Positions 51,902 through 61,060 of a DNA stretch of 64,000 nucleotides are shown one piece after another; the first letter of the stretch is position 1; each line of letters begins with the position of its first letter. The notes below the pieces were generated by a model that was not told the DNA's origin, did not search any database, and saw only the letters and a list, made by a program, of their open reading frames with translations. The translations under genes were made by a program, and so were the position numbers. Origin of the DNA: Sordaria brevicollis (taxonomy: Eukaryota; Ascomycota; Sordariomycetes; Sordariales; Sordariaceae); assembly GCA_033439795.1 (NCBI GenBank), contig JAUTDP010000008.1, positions 248,001-312,000 on the forward strand, in the 5' to 3' direction.

Positions 51902-54900
51902 ATGCAAGCAGCAATGACACCCGACGTTCCAGAGACAAAACGGCGTTTCTCAGAGGCGTTTGGAGAAGGCAACGCGAACAGAAACCCAACAAAAATCTGT
52001 TATGGCGCCGTAAGTGTCAACGAGACTCCTTGATAGTTGCGCCGTGACGTCGGAAGCCCTATGAGCCTGGAGGAGCTGACCTTATTAGCTATACGACGTG
52101 AAAGCGCAGTGCCTTGATGGATGTAAGGCGATCGAGACCCAACCCCATCTCACGACCATTCATGGATCGTTCATTTCATTTGCCGTGACGAGAACCGGAG
52201 GGTTCTTCTGCTTATCCTCGGAAGAAGGGGCAGCAATTGCTGTGGTTGACCGACGCACACAGACATGGCTGTCGGCAATAAGCCATATCCCTGATGTCAA
52301 ATTCCAGGCTCTTCTTACCGCAGGAATTGTCTCGAAACGGAAAAAAAGATTCAAGAAAGATGTAGTTCTGGATGGGTTGTCAGTCAATGTGTTCGGTCCT
52401 TCCAACAAAGCTGTTGAGGATGACGTTGCCGACAAACTGGACAAAGTTTCCGCCTATCTTCAGCATCCAAGAGCACTGAGTCAGGAGATTCAGTATTCCA
52501 ACCCCCAATGGTCGGCGCTGTCTAGTCATCTCGATGACAGAGACATGAACGATTGGGTTGGCACTTATATCAACGACGACTCTTCATGGGCAGTCAGAGC
52601 AAGAATTGCCAGCGAGATCAACGGCATCCTGGACTCGCTGGACGATGTGCCTTCTGAGGAAACACTCCAGTTTGTCTCTCCTCCGGGTTTGACGTCAGAA
52701 TTGAAGAGGTATGCTTCCTCCCTCGCATCACTATGGGTGCCGGCACATGGACGCACACATAATGGTACTTACTGACTGGTCTGAACTCCGAACAACAAGG
52801 CACCAAATCCAAGCCATCCTCTTCATCCTCACGCGGGAACCTGGCAACTGCTTCTTTCGGACGTCAAACGCCGGTATTAGGACTTCCATGCCCTCAAGGT
52901 ATGGGGTTCCTTGCAATGTCGTCCACGCACATGAACGTAGAACACCAGCGCTGACAAAAGACGCTCCTACGTCCACATACACAGTCTCCAAGAACTTCCC
53001 GGTCAATCAAATCATGGTGGGCTCATTGCCGACGTGATGGGAATGGGAAAGTCACTCACCATTCTGACAACAATTCTCTCCACGCTGGAGCATGCTCGTA
53101 ACTTCCCTCACTTCTCTTTCCAATCGCAGAACGTCGCCGACGTAGGCCCAAAAACACTGACACAGGCCACTCTAGTTGTTGTACCGTCAGCGCGTAAGTT
53201 TCTGTTCATCTCCGTGTTCCGAACTTGCACTGACCGTTTGAAGAGCTTATGCACAACTGGGCAGCTGAGATAAAGAGGTATGTTACAGCGCACAGCACTT
53301 GCCTTTACAATTGCCAGTGTCGCGATGCGCTAACGGAGTTACACGCTCTTAGTCACATGCCTGGTGCTCTCAAACTCGTTCTGTTCCATGGACAAAGCCG
53401 AGCTAAGAGTCGTGAGCCGTTGACATCAACTGATGTAGTTCTTACGACGTATGGAACGCTTGCTGCCGATCATAAGAAAGCTGGTCTGCTCCAGGCGATG
53501 GAATGGTATCGAGTCGTCCTGGACGAAGGTTAGCTCAGAACTTCCAACGTAGTCAACATCACGAATTCCATGCTAATGAGGCCATAACAGCACATTGGAT
53601 TCGAAATCCATCCTCGCAGCAATACCGAGCCGCTACCAGTTTGAGTACCAGTCGACGATGGTGCTTAACAGGTACCCCCATTCAAAACAAGCTCGATGAT
53701 TTGGCATCTCTCGCCCATTTTTTGAGAGTCTCACCGTATTCTGACAAGAACGTGTTCCGGAAACATGTGCTGGAGCCCCTCGAGAACGGAGATCGGGGAT
53801 GTGCTGATCCCCTGCGGCTCTATCTTCGTCGAAATTGCCTTCGTCGCACAGGCAAGTGCCTTAACCTGCCTAAGTTGCAGGAGGAAACCGTCGGCCTGCA
53901 ATTATCCGGAGACGAGCAGAAAGCATATGAGACGATTCTCAGCACTGCGAGACGTGCACTCGACGACATTGTTAGTAGCGCCGACAAAACCAAGAAGTCC
54001 AAGAACGAAAAGATGACGGTGCTCTTCACAGCTCTTACAAAGCTGCGTAGGCTATGCGATCTCGGAACGTTGCCGCCTATAGTGTCTGTCCCGGGCAACA
54101 CAGGACAATCACCTGAGGATTCGGACATTCTCTGTGAGCTATGTTCATCTGGAGATCTGGATAGATCTCTGATGTTGAAAGATGAACAGTTCTGTCCCGA
54201 TTGCTCACGGCCGCTCCGCTCCCAAAACCCAGCAAAGAACACTGGTTATCTCACGCCAGCATGCCTGCCAGATATTGCTAACGATCGAGCGATGAGTCCC
54301 CTCGTCCTGTCCATGAACGATGGCCACTCCACAAAGCTCTTGAAGGTCAGAGACAACGTTGTTCAGGTCCTCCAAGACCAGCCTGATACCAAACAGTAAG
54401 TACATACCTATTGTGTTTGCAGTCAGCTTAACGGCCCATCTGACGTCTTGCCAGTCTTATCTTTTCCGCTTGGACATCGTCTCTTGTCTACCTTGGCCAG
54501 CTCATGCAGCAAGCTGGAATCCCTCACGCGCAGATCAGCGGACGAACCAGTAACGCGGAGCGCTCGAAACATATCAAGGCCTTCCAGGAAAATTCGCAAG
54601 TTCCTGTCCTGCTCATGTCAATTGGCACTGGGGCTGTCGGGTGAGTATTCACTTACCTTCCATGTTTCACTCTTCCTCACCTTCCTCACCTTCCTCACCT
54701 TCCTCGCCTTCCTCACCTTCTCGCCTTCCTCACCTTCTCACCTCTCACCTCTCACCTTCTCACCTCTCACCTTCTCACCTCTCACCTTCTCACCTCTCAC
54801 CTTCTCACCTCTCACTTCTCACCCTCTCACCGAACCACATTTCCTCATGCCCTCATGCCCTCATGCCCTCATTCCCTCATGCCCTCATGTCCTCCAGTCT

Positions 54901-55419
54901 TCATGCCCTGATTTCGCTCCGCCGAGCGCCACCCAACTCTCACTAACCGACACAGCCTGACCCTTACGGCAGCAAGTCACGTCCACATCATCGAGCCGCA
55001 ATGGAACCCTTCAGTCGAGGACCAAGCCATTGGCCGAGCGCACCGCATGGGCCAAACCAAGGAAGTCGTGGTGACGAGGTACATCATCACGAGAAGCGTT
55101 GAGCGGGTGAGTTCGTCGTTGAGGTACAGCCTCGACATCCCTTTCTTGCCCGTTCCCTACGAAGCATGAAGGAGAAAGACACACGGGAAAGCTGACCACA
55201 CCGCCCAACAGAGTATCCTCTCCCTCCAGCAAAGGAAGAAGAATATCGCTCGCTTCACCTTTGATGCCGCCGGCGGTGACGCGCTCAGCGAGAGACTGGA
55301 GGTAAGTGATTCGATCCCCAGCATTCACCCTCCGGAGTGAAGCAGCACAACATCGATGCTAACGTGTTACATTTGCCAAACTCGCGCAGGACTTCAAGCT
55401 GGTTCTGAATGCCACTTAG
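51902..55419 (+). CDS. SNF2-family DNA-dependent ATPase/helicase, Rad5/HLTF-like
   Basis: An 11-exon model gives 843 residues in one frame. Exons: 51,902-52,009; 52,089-52,708; 52,800-52,898; 52,961-53,193; 53,244-53,277; 53,353-53,528; 53,591-54,395; 54,455-54,640; 54,956-55,106; 55,212-55,301; 55,390-55,419. All introns are GT-AG, mostly with CTNAC-type branch sites. Motifs: N-terminal CYGALYDVKAQ region and LKRHQIQAILF (Q-motif zone, about residues 240-252); Walker A MGMGKS (K306); DEAH (422-425); LTGTPIQN (449-456); a four-cysteine pair CELC...CPDC (605-628), a reduced RING-like finger where Rad5/HLTF proteins carry RING; helicase C half with IGTGAVG and QAIGRAHRMGQ (777-787). It should remodel chromatin or act in DNA-damage tolerance in the nucleus. 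The start ATG (MQAAM) is the first in frame after a stop. It appears intact. Confidence 0.92.
54641..54955 (+). repeat. minisatellite arrays filling intron 8 of the SNF2 gene
   Basis: This 315-bp intron (between exons 8 and 9) is three to six times longer than its neighbours. It is built of pyrimidine-rich arrays: TTCCTCACC units near 54,672-54,735, TCACCTTCTCACCTC units to about 54,830, and CCCTCATG units at about 54,847-54,895. The donor GTGAGT, branch CACTAAC and acceptor ACAG remain intact. Confidence 0.85.
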
Positions 55420-56313
55420 GCTTTCCTTTGGGAGCTCGCGCGGGGAGGTGAGCGGCCGGGAATTGATAGCCGGGAATTAAAAGACGACATGGGGACCATC
55501 TAGAGATTGTATATGGTCATATATACGGGAGCGTTTGGTAGATTGGATGGTTGGCCGAGATGTGTTGGACATGACGTGATGAAGGGGACAAAAATACGAA
55601 AAGACAAAAAAAGGCAGAAATGAACCAGAACGCTCCTGGTCCGTGCACTGCACCTCACAGCATGAATAACTCCACTTTCTCTGCACGTTTTGCCTGCCGA
55701 ACGACAACGATATCCGAAATCAACTTTTAATAACGTGCTGACAACGTCCCTCAATGATATCGAATTGACAAAAATAAAACAAACCACAAAGAAACGGGAC
55801 AAAACATAACGGGGAAGCACAAGAGAGGAAAGGAAACCAAAAATGAAAAAAGAGCCAAAAAAACAACATACAACACCAGGGATTCGCTGGTCGTCACCGA
55901 CCCAACTACTAGTCAGGCCCTCACTGGCTTATCTAAGGGAGAGCGGACGGGATCCCGAGTTTTCCAGTGGGTATGGTCGTATGTGCTTGTTCTTCCCTTT
56001 CTCGCTCTTTTTATCCTCAGTTCTACCCGAAGGCTTCTTGGATAATCCGATATTGTTCACATGTCATTCTACAACACTCTCGGGAAACACTCCGTGTTCT
56101 TTTGGACACAGATTTTCGACGGGTCTGGACACTCACAAAAGACAAATCCAAGAACATGTTCTAATGCACGGTTCTTTTACCGAGCGGGAAGTCTTCGCCT
56201 TGGCCTAGTTCCGGAGATGGTTTAGAGGGCGGGGGGTTTGTGTGCGTGATGGAGCGGACGGTCTTGGACTCTTGGGAGGTAAGCGCTATCTTTCCTATCC
56301 TAGGTATTTAGAA
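55420..56313. other. intergenic region between SNF2 and WSC genes
   Basis: Normal GC content. Several open stretches on both strands (for example 55,500-55,820 minus and 55,843-56,208 plus) have no homology that I can recognise and no codon pattern suggesting a gene. It should contain the SNF2 3' UTR. Confidence 0.5.
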
Positions 56314-56726
56314 AGAGCTTAACTTGCCGCACCGGGGTCATTGTCCTCATGCACCCTTTCTGACTTCGCGCACCCTTTTTTACATGTAATGAAACTATCG
56401 TCGTTTTGGAAGGTAAGAAACCGTTTTCGAAACGAAATGGGAGTTCTCACGCAAGTCTTTATATAAACATCTTAATTAGAAGAGCCCTATAAAATCTTAG
56501 AGGCGGCATAGATTTGAGTTATTCACGCTTAATAAGAATAATAGACTTTAGTTAATAAAAAAACGTAAATAAGGAGTGGCCGTTACGTTATAGACTTTGG
56601 TTATGAAAGTTTGGAACGTTTTGCTAGGGAAATTTACTTTTGAAAACGGGTGGTCCGTGCACAGGGTGCCTGAAGTCAAAAAAGGGTGCATGAGGATATT
56701 AACCCCGGTGCGGCAAGTCAAGCTCT
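56314..56726. mobile_element. 413-bp inverted-repeat element (MITE-like) in the WSC gene promoter
   Basis: Terminal inverted repeats of about 62 bp: the left begins AGAGCTTAACTTGCCGCACC, and the right end complements it with about eight differences and one gap. Flanked by TTAGAA on both sides (56,308-56,313 and 56,727-56,732), read as a 6-bp target duplication. No coding capacity. The centre is AT-rich. Its right end lies about 230 bp upstream of the WSC start codon. The superfamily is uncertain because a 6-bp duplication is not diagnostic. Confidence 0.85.
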
Positions 56727-56956
56727 TTAGAAAAGAAGCTCGGCTTCGTTCTCACCCACACGGGTAACATATATACATCTCTTGCCTCCCTTCTTTTCCT
56801 TGAGGTGGTTATGAATTTCACAACAGTTACTTCACTCTTACCGGATTGGACCTTTCTGGCCACCGTACCATCCGACCGTGGCCTTGTCCGGCGCTGGCTT
56901 TCCACCCCTTGTTAACAACCTCGAACTTCATCATTTCGATACACATCGAGCTCAAC

Positions 56957-57825
56957 ATGAAGACCTCAGTCTCTCTCGCCTTTATGGTGGTGGTTCTCGC
57001 CCGCCAAGTAGTTTGCACCTCCTCAGCAGACGCCACAAGGGCAGCCACCACCGAGCCCATCGTCCTCCTCGAGACGCCCACCATCATAACCACCACCACC
57101 ACCACCAACACATCAACCACCACATCAACCACATCAACCACATCCCCCCCAAAAACTTGGGCACCCAAATCCTGGTGGTACTCCTACTGCTGGGCCAAAA
57201 ACACCAAAAAAAACCCTACATCCTCACCGACCGAATCAGCCCCAAGAACGGAGACCCCAACCTCACCATCGCCAAATGCCAACAAGCCTGCTACGACCAA
57301 TTCCATACTCGGTACCGCTGGGTCAACGCCGGCGTCAAGAACGGGAACGTGTGCTGGTGCGGCCCGTACATCGTCGGAAACACCCTGAACGCAGGGGTTA
57401 AGGAGTCGGACTGTGACGTGCCTTGCAGCGGCGCTATTGGTGAGGGGGAGAAGAAGGAAAAGGAGATCTGCGGCGGGAACGGGTATATGAATATTTGGTG
57501 TCTTAGGGAGCGGGATTCGTGGGAGGATTGGCGGGATGGGTGGTTTCTTACTTCTACTGCTGCTGCTGCTGCTGCTGCTGCTGGTGTTGCCACGAGCACG
57601 CAGGTTAGTGGTGGGGGGAGGGGGGTTGAGGTGCCTGGATATGTACCTTTTTTTGGCTTGGTGGTGGTGATGAGACCTAGTTCTCGACCATCGAGGGGGA
57701 TGGGCATTATGGGCATTCGATCGGCAAAAACAAAAAGAAGGCCGCAGGGATTTGGTCTCGACTTTGATGACAAACCCGAATTAAGGAACTTGGAATCCTC
57801 CGCTTCTAGTGCCAAGAAATGCTAA
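56957..57825 (+). CDS. secreted WSC-domain protein
   Basis: The start ATG at 56,957 gives a signal peptide (MKTSVSLAFMVVVLARQVVC), then a Thr-rich linker (ITTTTTTNTSTTT). The WSC domain is in another frame, with LTIAKCQQACYDQ, GNVCWCGPY, SDCDVPCSGA and CGGNGYMNIW, the cysteine spacing of WSC carbohydrate-binding domains found in cell-wall sensors and glyoxal oxidases. The two parts can be joined by a 62-bp GT-AG intron (57,178-57,239, weak donor GTACTC), giving 268 residues. Alternatively a one-base slip in the A8 run near 57,206-57,213 would join them and keep the domain's first cysteine. The second option fits the WSC pattern better (SYCWAKNTKK, 30 residues before the next Cys). The tail has an Ala8 run and no clear membrane segment. 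It probably acts at the wall or outside the cell. Confidence 0.72.
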
Positions 57826-58019
57826 GACATGGTGATAGCTTCACATTTCAAGCATTTCCCTTTCCAATCCTAGAGCATGGCTCACGACACATCAGCATCC
57901 GCGTCAAGATTGGCAATTTGTGTTGCCGGTTTGATTGATAGTGCGTTGCTATCATCTCCGGTTTATCTTGCTCATGACCATACCCATCTCTTCCAGCCCT
58001 CCACGGGTCCAGTCCAGTC
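57826..58019. other. convergent intergenic spacer
   Basis: About 194 bp separate the stop codons of the WSC gene (+) and the membrane-protein gene (-), so both 3' UTRs must overlap or be short. No terminator-like motif is evident. Confidence 0.5.
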
Positions 58020-59713
58020 TTACCTCCTCCCACTTGCACCGCTGTTCGTCCCCGGTTTTTCATTCCCATTCCCATTCCCATTCCCATTCCCATTCCCACC
58101 CCCATGCCCATCTCTCCCATGACCATGAGTATCTTCCCACCCACTACTCAACTCAGCCACCTCAATCCCCAGCGGCAACTCGGTCGCTTTCTCATCCGTC
58201 GGCACCTCTTGCGGGCCATAATAATACCCTTCCTGTCCCTGTCCGTGCTGATTATGATGTGTATCCGCAGCAGCAGCAGCAGACCTAGACCTCGAGGTAG
58301 CGGTATTGACACCATGGGCATCCAACTCCCTAGGTCCCCATCCTCCTTCGGTATCTTTCACCTGCCTCTGTTGCTGCATCTCCCCCATGGAAACAAACGG
58401 TAGTCCGTACCCGTGTACTTGTCCCCATTGTTCCTGCTGACCTGTCTGTGTCTGTCCCTGCCCTCCACCATACCCCGATCCAGATACCGATCCGGGACTT
58501 ACCCCCGACACCGGCCCGTACGGTGAAGGTGAGTGAACCTGCCCATGTCCATGCCCCGGGACATCAGGACTATACCCCTGAATCTGATTCCCACCACCCA
58601 TCAACCCCCCCTGCCCAAGACTACTCATCCCAGCCAACCCACCCCCACCCCCATCATCCGAACTTGAACTTCTTCCACTCCCCTCCATCCCACTCCCATC
58701 CATCCCATTACTTCCCCCGTACGCACTCCCACTCCCGCTACCGTTTAGGGGCTGTGACTGAGCCATCCCCCGCGCTTGTTTTCGTCGGTCCCGCACGCGA
58801 TACACCCAGACGAACCAGGCGGCGAAGATGAAGGCGCAGATTACGGCTAGACCGCCGATGACGCCGCCTACTATTGCGCCGATGTTGGCGGAGTTACTGG
58901 AGCTGGAGCCGTTGGGGTTGGTGGTTTCTTTTGAGGAGGTGGAGGTGGTGGTGGTGGCGAGGTCTGCGTTTGGGAAGGGGATGGAGGTGAGCGAGGAGGG
59001 GATGGTGGTTAGGGTTGATAGACTTTGGGGGATGGCGGAGGAGGATGGTAAAGAAGAGGAGGAGGAGGGGGTGGTGGTGGTGGTGGTGGGCGGCGCTAGG
59101 GGGTTGGGAGCGGCATCGGCTTGCGAAGCGGTGTAATGCGCTGGTGAGGTGCTCCAGCCGCAGGCGATGTACTGAAAGGGGCCGAGGTTGTTGTCGAGGG
59201 TTAGGAAGGCGGTTGCGCAGACGGATGCGCTGATGGTGTTGCCGGAGGGGTCGCGGGATGAGCTTTGTTTTGGTCGGTTAGCTTTTTTCGCTTTCCGCTT
59301 TCCGCTTTCCGCTTTCCGACTTCACCTGTTCCAGAAGGGCGGGAGAAAGTAAAAACCTACCACCGCGCCACATCCAAATCCTCCCTCTCCAAAAAGCCAC
59401 ACCCGTCTTTACACTTATCCTCATCGTAACAACTCCCCCACATCCGACACCTGCCGACATTCTGCTCGTTCGATCCGCAAAAGTTCCATAGTCCGCGGTT
59501 GAAATCGACCTGGATCTGGAAATTCTCCGCTGCGCCTCTTGTACCGCCGTCGCCCTGGTTGATGACGTGCGAATAGCGAGAGGCGATTGAGCTGGTTATT
59601 GATGCCGGTGGTGTAATGAGGGAGTCTGGTTCTTCGAGTGTTGGTGATGCTCGTTTTCTGTTCAGATTGAGAAATGTCGTCGGGGTTGGCGCCGATAATT
59701 GTGATGATGCCAT
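58020..59713 (-). CDS. single-pass membrane protein with Cys-rich ectodomain
   Basis: Minus-strand model: exon 59,713-59,361, intron 59,360-59,263 (GTAGGT...GCTAACC...AAAG), exon 59,262-58,020, giving 531 residues in frame. The ectodomain holds NFCGSNEQNVGRC, GSCYDEDKCKDGCGF and, after the intron, ARCSSRDPSGNTIS and FQYIACGWSTS, a disulfide-type module. It is followed by a Ser/Thr/Pro-rich stalk, a GxxxG-containing transmembrane helix (AIVGGVIGGLAVICAFIF) and a basic stop-transfer YRVRDRRKQ. The roughly 260-residue cytoplasmic tail is Gly/Ser/Gln/His-rich with a (GN)n run. This architecture is common in fungal surface sensors, but I cannot name the family. The N-terminus is uncertain: the ATG at 59,713 gives no signal peptide. 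A hydrophobic LFSILFIAFS segment lies upstream in another frame near 59,850, so a first exon may be missing. Confidence 0.7.
58061..58098. repeat. (CATTCC)n hexanucleotide repeat
   Basis: About six tandem CATTCC units. Within the minus-strand coding region they encode Gly-Asn repeats near the end of the membrane protein's tail. Likely length-variable between strains. Confidence 0.85.
59291..59318. repeat. 7-bp tandem repeat (CTTTCCG)4 in an intron
   Basis: Four exact CTTTCCG units inside the intron of the membrane-protein gene, between its donor and branch point. No function assigned. Confidence 0.85.
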
Positions 59714-61060
59714 CTTGACTGGATTGGAATTCAAGTCCTGCTCTTTGGGGGAGGATGCGAAAGACGTGGTCTCCACCGCAACAACCCAATCTTCTCGGTT
59801 CCTTCAAGATAGAGTTCTGACAGGAAAATGCGATGAAAAGGATGGAAAAAAGTGAGAGAAAACGTGCGGGCTGGGTGGAATCTGCTCCAGTAAAGCCCTC
59901 TTTCTCGCTCCGTGCCGCTTCGGAAATTGCAGCCACCCACACCACACGTTTCGTTCCATGTTGAACGCCCAGGCTCGCCAGGGGCAAGCTTTCTCTCAAA
60001 ACCCTGCAAACTTTTGGCTTGGCGATGGGGAGTGCCAATAATAAGCATCCGATCTAAGACAAAACGAGACTAATAGGGTTACACCGGCCAGGGCTGAGAC
60101 TGTACTCGGCTTTTTGTGGCATCCTTGATCTTGATCGAAGGATTTTAAGCGGGCGTAAGAGTGTGGTTGAAGACGACGTTGATGATGCGCTCGAGTGGCA
60201 CGGAATTGTGATGGTTGGTTTGGTTCTGGAAAAGGGAAAAGGGGAGCGAAGAGACTGGAGGCTGAGAGCGGCACGGTTTGTGTTGTGTGTTTGTGACATC
60301 TCTGCTGATGATGCTATTGTTGCCGATAGTTGCCTAAGCTCCAGCTTGAAGGGGACTCAACAAACACAAAAAGTCCGAGCTGCCCAGCCATAACCGGAGT
60401 AAAGAAAATAGGCAAAGTGACACCCTTATCTCCAATGAACCGAGTCTGCTTGTCGATGCTTGAGGTTGTTGACTTTTGATATCGATATTCGCCCCATCAT
60501 CACCAACTCCAACAAGCCCCATTTAAACAGTCTCGGCAGCCCCAGTTCCAACGGAGTTCCAAGAACGGACCAAGCCCAACACCAAGCCGGATACGGTATC
60601 CCGAAGCCCGCTTCGGCCCCTGGGGCCCCATGCCCCCATCTCGGCCGTCTCGTGCCAATGCGTTCCCGGACTCAAACGCCTGTGCAGTGTCTTGGCGGAT
60701 GTGTGCGCGCGCACACACAACTTTTTCGACAACTTTTTGGCATTTCGACCTTCGAAACGAAAGATGCGAATCAACGAACTTCATGCGAATTTAATATGAA
60801 TAAGTACTATAATAGTCTTGAAAGCGGTGATTCCGAATCTTTCATTGGTTTTTGAATATCCCTTCAAATTGAGGAGATGCAAGCGAATGAAGTCCGGATA
60901 ACTTCGTTCTTGATCAAGAAGTGTTGTGTCAGATTGCACAGCAAAGTGGATATCGTAATTGAGGGTTAAAAAATTGATGTATATATTTAGAAGAGTTCTA
61001 TAGAACCTGAATTGGGGGTGCCTAGATTATTAGGAAGGTTTGCAGTTAGAATCTAGTGGC
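59714..61060. promoter_or_regulatory. upstream region of the membrane-protein gene, up to the RIP border
   Basis: Normal GC sequence of about 1.3 kb that should hold the promoter and possibly a missing first exon of the minus-strand gene. Several open stretches (for example 60,460-60,855 plus) lack recognisable motifs and are not called. The composition turns AT-rich from about 60,960-61,080. Confidence 0.45.

Noticed and set aside
51572..51992. Two minus-strand open stretches upstream of the helicase
   Set aside because: No domain, and they overlap the first exon of the well-supported SNF2 model on the opposite strand.
55500..56208. Open stretches on both strands between the SNF2 and WSC genes
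   Set aside because: No motifs, no intron structure, no conserved composition; likely UTR and spacer.
60460..60855. 131-codon plus-strand open stretch
   Set aside because: No recognisable domain, and it sits in the likely promoter region of the minus-strand gene and ends at the RIP border.
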